Source: Aquibium microcysteis (GTDB lineage Bacteria; Pseudomonadota; Alphaproteobacteria; Rhizobiales; Rhizobiaceae). Taken from it: DNA of 64,000 nt. Position numbers and translations under genes: made by a program. Positions 18,534 to 26,990 of this stretch are shown one piece after another. The stretch's first letter is position 1, and each line of letters starts with the position of its first letter. Where the stretch lies: NCBI RefSeq assembly GCF_014495845.1, contig NZ_CP061080.1:1911001-1975000 (forward strand). The letters run 5' to 3'. The notes under the pieces are model-generated. The model was not told the origin of the DNA and did no database searches. It saw only the letters and a program-made list of their open reading frames with translations.

Positions 18534-19620
18534 GCGGCCCTCCCCTTGTGCCTTGACGATCGATGGATGGTCCGCCCTTCAGGATGCGGCGGACGGGAAA
18601 GAACTGGATGCCGGTGCGGTCGGAAAACAGGCCCCACAGGCCGCGCGGCGCAAACAGCATGACGGCGATGCCGATCAGCCCGAGCACCAGCAGGTACCAG
18701 GAGCCGAAATCGGCGAGCGACTTCTGCAGCAGGAAGAAGACGATGACGCCGATGATGGGACCTTCGAGCGTGCCGATGCCGCCGATCACCACGATGAAGA
18801 TGACATAGGCGGTCCAGTCGATGACCGAAAAGGCCGCATCCGGCGAGATGCGCGCCTTCTGGACGTAGATCAGCGCGCCGGCCATGCCGGTGACGAAGGC
18901 GACGGAGACATAGACCGCCCATTTGATGCGCCGCGCGTCGACGCCGATCGACCGCGCGGCCTCCTGGTTGTCGCGCACCGCCGAGAGCCCGAGCCCCTGG
19001 CGGGTCCGCAGGAGCCAGTAGATGAAGCCGATCGTGGCGCAGCACAAGGCGAGTGCCAGCCAGTAGGTCAGGATATCGGCCGCCTGGGAGGCGCGGACCG
19101 AGAAGGCGTCGGCGATCCATTGAACCGCCGCCATGTCGCGGATGGCGGCGTTGGGCAGCGACGTGCCGGTGCCGCCGCCGAGCGCCCGCCACTGCGCGAG
19201 CACGAGTCGCACGACCTCCGCCACCACCCAGGTGCCGATCGCGAAATAGGCGCCATGCAGGCGGAAGACGAAGAAGCCGGTGGCCACCGACAGCAGCGCC
19301 GCGGCGATCCCCGCGATCAGGATGGCCAGCATCGGATCGAGCCCGCCGAGGCTGACGCAGGCGAACATGGCATAGGCGCCGAAGCCGACGAAGGCCTGCT
19401 GCCCGACCGAGACCAGTCCGGCATAGCCGGCGAGCAGGTTCCAGTTCTGCGCCAGGACCAGCATGGTCAGGATCAGGAACAGGTCCTGCAGCAGGCTTCG
19501 CGAGACGAAGAACGGCGCCGCGAAGGCGAGCGCGACGGCCAGCGCGGCGACCGCGAGAAAAACCGTCGCGGCACGCGTGCGCGTTTCGACCCGCCAGACG
19601 GAGGAAGCAGGGTCCGACAT
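18526..19620 (-). CDS. Branched-chain-amino-acid-type ABC transporter permease (LivM family)
   Basis: Integral membrane permease of 364 residues with about nine hydrophobic segments and the family loop LSAVRDNQEAARSIGVDARRIKW that contacts the ATPases. It has a short polar N-terminus and a charged C-terminal tail. With the LivH-, LivG-, LivF-like proteins and a substrate-binding protein it forms a complete type I importer. In this operon the likely cargo is an aromatic or phenolic acid, not an amino acid. It overlaps the hydroxylase start by eight bases and lies seven bases after livH. Confidence 0.92.
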   Translation of the reverse strand: MSDPASSVWRVETRTRAATVFLAVAALAVALAFAAPFFVSRSLLQDLFLILTMLVLAQNWNLLAGYAGLVSVGQQAFVGFGAYAMFACVSLGGLDPMLAILIAGIAAALLSVATGFFVFRLHGAYFAIGTWVVAEVVRLVLAQWRALGGGTGTSLPNAAIRDMAAVQWIADAFSVRASQAADILTYWLALALCCATIGFIYWLLRTRQGLGLSAVRDNQEAARSIGVDARRIKWAVYVSVAFVTGMAGALIYVQKARISPDAAFSVIDWTAYVIFIVVIGGIGTLEGPIIGVIVFFLLQKSLADFGSWYLLVLGLIGIAVMLFAPRGLWGLFSDRTGIQFFPVRRILKGGPSIDRQGTRGGPHG

Positions 19621-19627
19621 CGCGGCC

Positions 19628-20491
19628 TCAGTCGTTGGCGCGCGGGAAGAGCCCGCGCGGGCGGAACAGGAGCACCAGCAGGAAGGCGACGTGCCCGGCG
19701 AGAATCTGCCATTCGGGATTGATCGCGGCGCCGAGCGTCTGCGCCACCCCGATGATGACGCCGCCGGCGAGCGTGCCCCAGAAGGAGCCGAGCCCGCCGA
19801 TGATCACTGCTTCGAAAGCGTAGATCAGCCGCGCCGGGCCGATGGTCGGATCGATGTTCGACCGCGTGCCGAGATAGAGCGCCGCAATGGTCACGACGAT
19901 CATGGCGATGCCGGTCGCGGTGGCGAAGAGCCGTTTCGGATCGACGCCCATCAGCCCGGCGGTGACGGGGTCGTCGGAGGTCGCGCGGAAGGCACGGCCG
20001 AGCGCGGTGCCGTAGAACAGCGCGTTCAGTGCCACGATGACGGCGACCGCCGACAGGAAGGTCAGGAGCGGCATGACGCCGACCGCGACCGGCCCGAGGT
20101 CGACGGAGGCAGCTTCCAGTCCGCCGACCGGAATGCGGCGGCTGTCGGCCGAAAAGCCTTCCAGCAGCGCGTTCTGGATGACGATCGACAGCCCGAAGGT
20201 GACGAGCAGCGGCGGCAGGATGTCGTCGCCCAGTGTGCGGTTGAGAACCACATATTGCAGCCCCCAGCCGAGGCAGAACATCACCGGCATGGCGACCAGC
20301 GCGGCCAGGAACGGGTTCAGGCCGAGCGCCGAGACGATGACGAGGATGAGAAAGGCGCCGAGCACGATCAGGTCGCCATGGGCGAGGTTGACCAGCCGCA
20401 TGACCCCGAAGACGAGGCTGAGGCCCGCCGCGAACAGCGCGTAGAGCCCGCCGAGCAGCACGCCCTGGACGATGGTGTCGACTGAGATCAT
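19628..20491 (-). CDS. Branched-chain-amino-acid-type ABC transporter permease (LivH family)
   Basis: Membrane permease of 287 residues. The start QGVLLGGLYALFAAGLSLVFGVMRLVNLAHGD is the characteristic LivH N-terminus, and the coupling loop RAFRATSDDPVTAGLMGVDPKRLF is present. It pairs with the LivM-like permease to form the translocation pore. The ATG overlaps the end of the livF-like gene by four bases (ATGA), so translation is coupled. Confidence 0.93.
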   Translation of the reverse strand: MISVDTIVQGVLLGGLYALFAAGLSLVFGVMRLVNLAHGDLIVLGAFLILVIVSALGLNPFLAALVAMPVMFCLGWGLQYVVLNRTLGDDILPPLLVTFGLSIVIQNALLEGFSADSRRIPVGGLEAASVDLGPVAVGVMPLLTFLSAVAVIVALNALFYGTALGRAFRATSDDPVTAGLMGVDPKRLFATATGIAMIVVTIAALYLGTRSNIDPTIGPARLIYAFEAVIIGGLGSFWGTLAGGVIIGVAQTLGAAINPEWQILAGHVAFLLVLLFRPRGLFPRAND

Positions 20492-21198
20492 GCGAGCACC
20501 CCGAAATAGGCGGCGTGGATGTCCTCCCGAGAGAGTTCGGCAGGACGTCCGGTCAGCGTCACGCGGCCTTCCATCATGCAGGTGACGCGGTCGGCCACCT
20601 TCAGCGCCTGGCCGATGTCCTGCTCGACGATGACGAGCGATGCGCCGGCCGCGCGGATTTGCGGGAACGCCGCATAGATGTCGCGGATCACGACCGGCGC
20701 GAGCCCGAGGCTGATCTCGTCGCAGAGCAGCACGCGCGGGTTCGACATCAGCGCCCGGCCGATCGCCACCATCTGCTGCTGGCCGCCTGACAAGGCCGTG
20801 CCGGGATTGTTGCGGCGCTCCTTCAGGATCGGGAAGAGGTCGTAGACCGTTTCCAGCCGCCAGTGTCCCGCGACCTTGCGCCCGTACGCGCCGATCAGCA
20901 GGTTTTCCTCTACCGACAGCGAGGGAAACAGCTTGCGCCCTTCCGGCACCATGGCGATGCCCAGCGCCATCACCTGCGCCGCCGGCAGCGCGCCGATCGG
21001 CAGGCCGTCGAACGTCACCTCGTCCGGACCATTGGAGAGCACGCCTGCGATGGAGCGCATCAGCGTCGTCTTGCCCGCGCCGTTGGCGCCGATGATGGCG
21101 ACGGTCTCGCCGGCCTGGAGCGAGAGGTCGACGCCGAACAGCGCCTGGAAGTCGCCGTAGCGCGCGGTCAGCCCCCGGGTCTCGAGCAGCGCGGTCAT
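20488..21198 (-). CDS. ABC transporter ATP-binding protein (LivF family)
   Basis: ATPase of 236 residues with Walker A GANGAGKT, signature LSGGQQQM and Walker B LLCDEISLGL. It powers the Liv-type importer encoded around it as a heterodimer with the LivG-like ATPase. The start at 21198 was chosen because it begins the family domain (MTALLETRGLTARYG) and overlaps the livG-like stop by four bases. Confidence 0.93.
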   Translation of the reverse strand: MTALLETRGLTARYGDFQALFGVDLSLQAGETVAIIGANGAGKTTLMRSIAGVLSNGPDEVTFDGLPIGALPAAQVMALGIAMVPEGRKLFPSLSVEENLLIGAYGRKVAGHWRLETVYDLFPILKERRNNPGTALSGGQQQMVAIGRALMSNPRVLLCDEISLGLAPVVIRDIYAAFPQIRAAGASLVIVEQDIGQALKVADRVTCMMEGRVTLTGRPAELSREDIHAAYFGVLA

Positions 21199-21917
21199 GC
21201 CTCCAGCCCCAGATAGATCTCGTGGACCGCCTTCGACGCCATGATGTCGTCCGGCCTGCCCATGCCGATCACCTTGCCGAAATCGAGCACGAGCAGCCGC
21301 TCGACCACCGAGGTCAGCGCATGCAGCACGTGCTCGATCCAGATGATCGACATGCCGGCGGCGTGGATGTCGCGGATGGTGGCCACCAGCGCCGTGCATT
21401 CGCCCTCCGTCAGGCCGCCGGCGATCTCGTCGAGCAGCAGCACCTTCGGATCGGTGGCGAGCGCGCGGGCCAGTTCCAGCCGCTTGCGCTCGAGCAGCGA
21501 GAGCTGGCCCGCAGGCACGTTGGCACGGCCGATCAGTCCGGTCTTCTCGAGGATGTCGGCGCAGCGTGCCGCCACCTCCGTCTCCCGCGCGCTTGAGCCG
21601 AAGGCGCCGGCCACGAGCAGGTTCTCGAACACCGTCAGCTTCACGAAGGGCTGCGGGATCTGGAAGGTGCGACCGATCCCCATGAGGCAGCGCTGCATCG
21701 GCGGAGCAGTCGTGACGTCACTGCCGTCGAAGACGATCCGCCCGCCATCGACCCGCAGATTGCCGGTGATCAGGTTGAACAGCGTCGACTTGCCGGCGCC
21801 GTTCGGCCCGATGATGCCGAGCGCTTCGCCGGGCGCGAGCGAGAACGTCACGCCGTCGGCCACCGTCAGGGCGCCGAAGCGCTTGCTGACGGCCGTAATG
21901 TCGAGCACGGGCTGCAC
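21195..21917 (-). CDS. ABC transporter ATP-binding protein (LivG family)
   Basis: ATPase of about 240 residues with Walker A GPNGAGKS and Walker B LLLDEIAGGL. The LivG-specific region GRTFQIPQPFVKLTVFENL is present. The ABC signature is unusual: AGQLSLLERKRLELARAL reads LSLLE where LSGGQ-type sequences are usual, which is common in LivG homologues (LSYGQ/LPYGL-like variants). The GTG at 21917 was chosen because AGGAGG (21927-21932) lies nine bases upstream; earlier codons read into the end of the binding-protein gene. Confidence 0.9.
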   Translation of the reverse strand: MQPVLDITAVSKRFGALTVADGVTFSLAPGEALGIIGPNGAGKSTLFNLITGNLRVDGGRIVFDGSDVTTAPPMQRCLMGIGRTFQIPQPFVKLTVFENLLVAGAFGSSARETEVAARCADILEKTGLIGRANVPAGQLSLLERKRLELARALATDPKVLLLDEIAGGLTEGECTALVATIRDIHAAGMSIIWIEHVLHALTSVVERLLVLDFGKVIGMGRPDDIMASKAVHEIYLGLEA

Positions 21918-21987
21918 GCCGACGGGCCTCCTCGCCACGAACCGGTTCAGAAAGGAAGGGGGCGGGCAAAGGCCGCCCCCGCAACGA

Positions 21988-23268
21988 TCAGGAAATCGCT
22001 TCCATGCGGCCGCCGGTCGGAATGTTCGGCGCGGTCGCATTGTCCACGACGACGAGGTCGTAGCCGCCGCCGTCCTTCAGCCGCCACTGGCCGCCGACCA
22101 GCGGCGTCTTGGCGACGTTCTTCTGGGCGAAGGGCGGCAGGTTGGCGCCGTCCCAGGTGACCGGCCCGACCAGCGTGTCGAGTTTCGTCGCCGCGATGGC
22201 CGCTACCACCGCGTCGCGGTCGGTCGGATCGCCGGCCCGCTTGACGACGTCGACGGCGACCTCGAACAGCGCGTGGATGAAGCCGATCGGCTGCGTCCAG
22301 GGACGGCTCGTGGCCGCACTGAACCCTGCGGCGACCTGCGCGGAAGTCTCCCCGGTGAGGGACGACGTGAACGGGTGGCTGGGGGACCACCAGACTTCCG
22401 ACGACAGATTGTGGCCGGCATTGCCGAGCGCCTCGACCGCCTGCGGGAAGAGAATCGCCTTGCCCATCGAGGCGACCTTCGGCGTGAAGCCCTGCTGCTT
22501 GGCCTGGTTCCAGAAGGTCGTGAAGTCCGGCGGGATCATCACGCCGGTGACGATCTGGATGTCGCCGGCCTTGAAGGCGTTGATCTGGGCCGAGAAGTCG
22601 TCCGTCAGGTTCTGGTAGCGGCCCGGATCGGTCAGCGTGTAGCCCTTCTCCTTGAGGACCGGCGGGAAACCGACGTTCGGATCGCCCCAGGCATTGCCGT
22701 CGCCATCGTTGGGGAAGAGGCCGCCGACCTGTTTGTTGGTCTCGACCTGCGCCCACATGTTGGTGAAGACGGCGATGACGTCCTCCAGTCCCCAGAAGAA
22801 GTGGAAGGAACTCTCGAAGGGCTGCCAGGAGGCGGGATCGCCGGGATTGCCCTGCTGGCCGATGAACCACGGCTGCCACGGCGCCATGGTCGAGATGCAG
22901 GGCATCTCCTCGGCCTCGCAGGTGGTGGTGACGGGGTTGGTGGTCTCCGGCGTCGAGGCGACGAGCATCAGGTCGATCTCGTCGCTGACGATGAGTTCAT
23001 TGGCCACTTCGGCCGCGCGGTTGGGGTTGGACTGGCTGTCCTTGACGATGACCTCGATGTTCAGACCGGCAGCCTTCGTGGCCGACATGAAGCTGTCGAT
23101 GACGAACTTGTCCGCCTCGGCGAAGGCGGCGAGCGGGCCGGTCTGCGGACTGACATAGCCGAGCCGGACCGCCCGGTTCTGGGCCAGCGCCGGCATGGCG
23201 AGGCCGGAGGTGCCGGCGAGTACCCCGGTCGCGGCTGCATTTCGCAGCAATGTTCTTCTGGTGATCAT
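21988..23268 (-). CDS. ABC transporter substrate-binding protein, Liv/aromatic type
   Basis: Periplasmic binding protein of 426 residues, peripheral-binding-protein type I fold. It begins with a twin-arginine-like signal peptide (MITRRTLLRNAAATG...MPALAQ) that would direct export as a folded protein. The mature start RAVRLGYVSPQTGPLAAFAEAD is the typical Liv-family first strand. Aromatic-rich segments (APWQPWFIG, EVWWSPSHPF) hint at a ring-shaped ligand. GGAGGAG lies before the ATG. Its place between maleylacetate reductase and the permease/ATPase genes suggests uptake of the phenolic substrate; the ligand is not proven. Confidence 0.9.
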   Translation of the reverse strand: MITRRTLLRNAAATGVLAGTSGLAMPALAQNRAVRLGYVSPQTGPLAAFAEADKFVIDSFMSATKAAGLNIEVIVKDSQSNPNRAAEVANELIVSDEIDLMLVASTPETTNPVTTTCEAEEMPCISTMAPWQPWFIGQQGNPGDPASWQPFESSFHFFWGLEDVIAVFTNMWAQVETNKQVGGLFPNDGDGNAWGDPNVGFPPVLKEKGYTLTDPGRYQNLTDDFSAQINAFKAGDIQIVTGVMIPPDFTTFWNQAKQQGFTPKVASMGKAILFPQAVEALGNAGHNLSSEVWWSPSHPFTSSLTGETSAQVAAGFSAATSRPWTQPIGFIHALFEVAVDVVKRAGDPTDRDAVVAAIAATKLDTLVGPVTWDGANLPPFAQKNVAKTPLVGGQWRLKDGGGYDLVVVDNATAPNIPTGGRMEAIS

Positions 23269-23300
23269 GTCGTCTCCTCCCTGTTGACGTGACTGCATTG

Positions 23301-24368
23301 TCAGTGCGGCGGCGACCGCCCCGCCCAGGCATCCTGGAGGAGCGATCGGATCTGCTGCCGGTCGAAAGGCCGGGGATTGGTATAAGGTCTTTCGGTCGCC
23401 AACTCCGCCGCGCGGTCGAGGTCGGCCTCCGAAAGGCCGAGATCGGCGAGCCTCGTCGGCGCGCCGAGCGCCTGCGCGAAGCCGAACAGGCCGCGCCCGG
23501 CGGTGTCGCCGAAGGCGTCGGCGATTGGAGCGAGCAGTCCGGGGACGGCGGCCGCGTTGAAGCCGACCGTGTGCGGCAGCAGGATCGCGTGCGTCTCGGC
23601 GTGCGGCGTCCCGAAGCTGCCGCCCAGCGTGTGGCAGAGCTTGTGGTGCAGCGCCATTGCCGAACCGCCGAGCGCGATGCCGCAGAGCCATGCGCCGTAT
23701 TGCGCGCGACCGCGGGCCTCCACGTCGGACGGGTCGCGCAGGACGGTGGGCAGCGCCTCGGCCAGCGCCCGGACGGCCTCGGCCGACATCAGCGAAATCA
23801 CCGGATTGCGGTCGACCGCGTAAAGCGCCTCGGCGGCATGGGCGAGCGCATTGAGGCCGGACGTCACCGTCATGGCCACGGGCAGCGTCAGCGTCAGGTC
23901 GACGTCGTAGATGACGGTCTCGGGCAAGATCGAGGGGTCCCGGCGGGTGATCTTCTCGCCCCCGGCGGTCTCACCCAGGATGTCGGTCATCTCGGAGCCG
24001 GCATAGGTGGTGGGAATGACGAGCTGATCGGCGCCGGTCCGCGTCGCAATGGCCTTGCCGAGCCCGATCGTCGAGCCGCCGCCGAGCGCAACCACGCAAT
24101 CCGCCTTCGCCGCGTCGAAGACGGCGAGCGCCCGCTCTGTGACCTCGACCGGCGTGTGCATGGCGGCCTCGCAGAAGCTCGCGGCCGCGAGCGGACCGAG
24201 CCGCGCGGCGAGCGCGCCGGCGTCGGCCTCCTGGTTCGGCGTCGACAGCACGAGGGCGCGCGAACGGCCGAGCCGCTCCACCTCGGCTGCAGCCTGCCCG
24301 ATGCTGCCGGCGCCGAAGATCACCCGCGAGCGCAGGCCGGGAAAGACGAAGGGCCGGATCGGAGTCAT
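23301..24368 (-). CDS. Maleylacetate reductase
   Basis: Iron-type alcohol dehydrogenase family member of 355 residues. It should reduce maleylacetate to 3-oxoadipate with NAD(P)H, the step after hydroxyquinol ring cleavage. The nucleotide motif ALGGGSTIGLGKAI is at 94-107 and PTTYAGSEMT follows. The metal/catalytic region contains ALAHAAEALYA and HHKLCHTLGGSFGTPHAETHA. The start at 24368 overlaps the esterase stop by four bases. Its presence makes a hydroxyquinol or hydroquinone pathway more likely than plain catechol ortho-cleavage. Confidence 0.92.
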   Translation of the reverse strand: MTPIRPFVFPGLRSRVIFGAGSIGQAAAEVERLGRSRALVLSTPNQEADAGALAARLGPLAAASFCEAAMHTPVEVTERALAVFDAAKADCVVALGGGSTIGLGKAIATRTGADQLVIPTTYAGSEMTDILGETAGGEKITRRDPSILPETVIYDVDLTLTLPVAMTVTSGLNALAHAAEALYAVDRNPVISLMSAEAVRALAEALPTVLRDPSDVEARGRAQYGAWLCGIALGGSAMALHHKLCHTLGGSFGTPHAETHAILLPHTVGFNAAAVPGLLAPIADAFGDTAGRGLFGFAQALGAPTRLADLGLSEADLDRAAELATERPYTNPRPFDRQQIRSLLQDAWAGRSPPH

Positions 24369-25009
24369 GGCATCGCCTCGTCGACTTGTGTCAGAAGCAC
24401 GGCGAAAGCCTCGATCTCGGCGTCGCACACGGCATGGTCGCGGCCCGGGAAACTCTCGGCCCGCAGCCGCGCCCCGCAGGCGGCGAGATCGGCCGCCGCC
24501 GCGAAGGCCGCGGAAGCCGGGATCCAGGGGTCGGCGTCGCTGCCCGACAGATAGACGGGAAGGCCGTCGAGCCGGCGCCGCGGCGAGGCTTCCGTCGGCG
24601 GTCCGACCCGGCAGCCGGTCAGCGCGGCCAGCGCTCCGAGCGGGCGGTTGCGCCGCATGGCATGCTCGATGACCACGCAGGCACCCTGCGAGAAGCCGGC
24701 GAGGACCGGCCGCTCCGCCGGCACGCCGTCCGCCGAAGCCATCGCGATGCAGGCGTCGACGGCGTCGAGCGCCGCCTCGAGCTGCGCCAGCGTCGTCGCG
24801 GAGGCCGGATCGACGGCGCGGGCATCGTACCAGGCTCCGCCCGGTGCGCGCGGAAGGATGAAGTGCGTGTCGTCGTCGGGCAGGCGCCCGAGGACATGGG
24901 CGACCATCTCCTCCGGCGTCTGTCCGCGGCCATGGACGAACACGCACAGCCGCGCAGCTTCCCGGGCCGGGACGCCGAACCTCAGGGGCGTGTCGTGGAG
25001 CTGCGCCAA
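24365..25009 (-). CDS. Phospholipase/carboxylesterase-family hydrolase
   Basis: Soluble hydrolase of 214 residues. FVHGRGQTPEEM (24-35) forms the oxyanion region, the elbow is GFSQGA with Ser107, and Asp and His candidates lie in SGSDADPWIP and GRDHAVCD. The family includes carboxylesterases and YpfH-like enzymes. In rhizobial and Bacillus mhq-type clusters a similar hydrolase accompanies hydroquinone dioxygenases. The start is TTG at 25009, with GGGAGG eight bases upstream. It could hydrolyse an ester or an acyl-aromatic precursor; this is inference. Confidence 0.8.
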   Translation of the reverse strand: MAQLHDTPLRFGVPAREAARLCVFVHGRGQTPEEMVAHVLGRLPDDDTHFILPRAPGGAWYDARAVDPASATTLAQLEAALDAVDACIAMASADGVPAERPVLAGFSQGACVVIEHAMRRNRPLGALAALTGCRVGPPTEASPRRRLDGLPVYLSGSDADPWIPASAAFAAAADLAACGARLRAESFPGRDHAVCDAEIEAFAVLLTQVDEAMP

Positions 25010-25034
25010 GGTCTGGTCCTCCCGCCTTGCCCGC

Positions 25035-25982
25035 CTACCAGCGGAACTCTTCGAGCCCGGCGATCATCTCGGCCTTGCGATCCTCGAACCAGGGCGGGAA
25101 GACCAGCGTGCGGCCGGTCTGGCCGGCCGGCTCGTCCATCGCCCAGCCCTGCGGCACCGTCCAGGCGATCTCGAACAGGGCACCGCCCGGCGAGCGGACG
25201 TAGCAGGACTTGAAGTAGTTGCGGTCCTTCTGGTCGGAGACGTCGGTGAAGCCGAGCCCTTCGAGATGCGCCTTCAGCTTCAGCTGGTTCTCCTCGTTCC
25301 CGGTATCCAGCGCCAGGTGGTGGATCGTGCCGCCGGCGAGCGTCCAGGTGCCCTGCGGCGTGTCGGGCTCGTGCAGCACCTCCACGGCCGTGGTCGCCTC
25401 GGCGCCGGGCAGCGTGAACTTCAGGTTCGCACCGTCCTCGCCGAGCTTCTCCATGCCCATGCCGACGCTCATGAAGTCGTCCATCGAGGTGCGGTCGAAC
25501 ACCGCGATGCCGACGCCGTAGATGCCCTTGATGCCGTTCTCGGCGGAAATGCCGTCGGAGACGATGGACCGTCGGTCGTCCTTCTCGGCCGCCACCAGTT
25601 CGTGCGGGATGCCGCTCGGATGGGCGAAGGCGACGCGGGGCAGGCCGAAGCGCTCGGTCCGCCCGGCCTTGAAGCCGGCGGCATTGAGCCGGTCCTCCCA
25701 GAAGTCGAGGCTCTGGCGCGGGACGGAGAGCTGGATGATCTTCGACTGGTTGGTGCCGCGTCGGCCGAACACGCCCGGCTTGCGGAAGGGGAAGGTGGTG
25801 ACGATGGTGGAGGCATCGCCGGCGTCGTTGCCGTAATAGAGGTGGTAGACGGGCGTGGTGCCGTCGAAGAGAACGGTCTTCTTGATCGACTTCATGCCGA
25901 GCGTGCCGGTGAAGAAATCGAAATCCTCCTGGGCGCCGTCGACGCTCATGGTGACGTGGTGGTATCCGCTGATCAGTGCCAT
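25035..25982 (-). CDS. VOC-fold ring-cleaving dioxygenase, hydroquinone type (LinE/PcpA/MhqO-like)
   Basis: Two-domain vicinal-oxygen-chelate protein of 315 residues. Fe(II) ligand candidates are H9 (GYHHVTM), H222 (GGTIHHLALDT) and E271 (GALFEIAWT). Their spacing is close to the H11/H227/E276 set of PcpA. Such enzymes cleave para-hydroquinones between C1 and C2 to give maleylacetate or acyl derivatives. GGGAGG lies seven bases before the ATG. It stands between an intradiol dioxygenase gene and the esterase gene, so the operon encodes two different ring-cleavage chemistries. Confidence 0.88.
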   Translation of the reverse strand: MALISGYHHVTMSVDGAQEDFDFFTGTLGMKSIKKTVLFDGTTPVYHLYYGNDAGDASTIVTTFPFRKPGVFGRRGTNQSKIIQLSVPRQSLDFWEDRLNAAGFKAGRTERFGLPRVAFAHPSGIPHELVAAEKDDRRSIVSDGISAENGIKGIYGVGIAVFDRTSMDDFMSVGMGMEKLGEDGANLKFTLPGAEATTAVEVLHEPDTPQGTWTLAGGTIHHLALDTGNEENQLKLKAHLEGLGFTDVSDQKDRNYFKSCYVRSPGGALFEIAWTVPQGWAMDEPAGQTGRTLVFPPWFEDRKAEMIAGLEEFRW

Positions 25983-26000
25983 TTCGTTCCTCCCGTGATG

Positions 26001-26900
26001 TCAGAGCTTCTGCATGCATGTCGTGTCGTCGCCGGTACGGCGGTTGCCCGGCCGGGTGCGGACCAGGACGAAGTCGAACTCGAGCGACCAGAGGTGGCAC
26101 CCGCCCGGGTCGCGATGGGGGCGGAAATCGCCGATCAGCTCCGGCTTCACCCCGAAGATCGCATCCTCGTGGACGTCCGGATCGGCAGGATCGTAGACCT
26201 GCGTGGTGACCGTATCGAAGCCCGCGGCCCTGACGAGGAAGTGGAGATGCGCCGGGCGCCGCAGCGGGTAGCCGATGCGGCCGAGCAACTGTCCGACCGG
26301 ACCGTCGTCGGGCACCCGGTAGCCGGCGGGCTTGACGGTCCTCCAGGCGAAGCGCCCGTCCGCCCCGGTCTGGAAGACGCCGCGCAGGTTGAACTCCGGC
26401 TGCAGGTCGGGCTGCTGGTTCTCGTAGAAGCCCTGCGGATTGGCCTGCCAGGTCTCGATCGTCGCGCCGCCGATCGGCTGTCCGTCGAGATCGCGGATCT
26501 GGCCGGAGACGCCGAGCGGCTCTCCCTTGCCGTCGAGGCAGATGTCGGCGCCCAGCGGCAGGCGCGGCGCGTCGGCGCGGTAGAAGGGCCCGCGCGGCGT
26601 GTTGGGCGTCGCTCCTTTGGGCCGCTGCGAATTGATCTCCTCGACGAGCGCCGTCACACCGAGCAGATCGGACAGGAGCACCCATTCCTGGCGCCGCTCG
26701 TCGGCGGCGTGGCCGACCTCGGTCAGGAAATCCACCGCGGCCCGCCACTGCCCGGCACTGGGCCGGACGTCCCGCACCACCTGGTGCAGATGCGTCACCA
26801 CCGCGGTCAACCCCCGGATCAGATCGTCCTGACCGCAACGCGACAGGCGCTCGCCGACGATGTCGGACGAACTCCCCTCGCTGAAGGCGATGCTTCCCAC
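26001..26900 (-). CDS. Intradiol dioxygenase, hydroxyquinol 1,2-dioxygenase type (copy 2)
   Basis: Protein of about 299 residues homologous to the product at 15875. It has LLSDLLGVTALVEEIN in the helical domain, and iron ligands in GFYENQQ (Tyr), AGYRVPDDG (Tyr) and RPAHLHF (two His). The two copies differ in the active-site border (QNGIQPDFN against QPDLQPEFN) and in the C-terminal tail, so they may prefer different catechols or hydroxyquinols. GTG at 26900 is taken as the start, with GGGAGGAG suitably spaced; a GTG at 26906 is too close. It is the first gene of the operon, divergent from the LysR gene. Confidence 0.88.
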   Translation of the reverse strand: MGSIAFSEGSSSDIVGERLSRCGQDDLIRGLTAVVTHLHQVVRDVRPSAGQWRAAVDFLTEVGHAADERRQEWVLLSDLLGVTALVEEINSQRPKGATPNTPRGPFYRADAPRLPLGADICLDGKGEPLGVSGQIRDLDGQPIGGATIETWQANPQGFYENQQPDLQPEFNLRGVFQTGADGRFAWRTVKPAGYRVPDDGPVGQLLGRIGYPLRRPAHLHFLVRAAGFDTVTTQVYDPADPDVHEDAIFGVKPELIGDFRPHRDPGGCHLWSLEFDFVLVRTRPGNRRTGDDTTCMQKL

Positions 26901-26975
26901 GATCACGCTCCTCCCAGAACAGTTGCAGCCTAGCAGCCGCAGACGCGGAGGTTGATGATTTCTTCGCTGATCGGT

Positions 26976-26990
26976 ATAACGATCGGTTAT
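26976..26990. promoter_or_regulatory. LysR-type palindrome in the dioxygenase/lysR intergenic region
   Basis: ATAAC-GATCG-GTTAT is a perfect inverted repeat with a T-N11-A core, the hallmark of LysR-family sites. It overlaps the LysR start codon (26989) and lies 76 bases from the operon start. It also forms part of a direct repeat GATCGGT (26969 and 26981). Confidence 0.6.
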
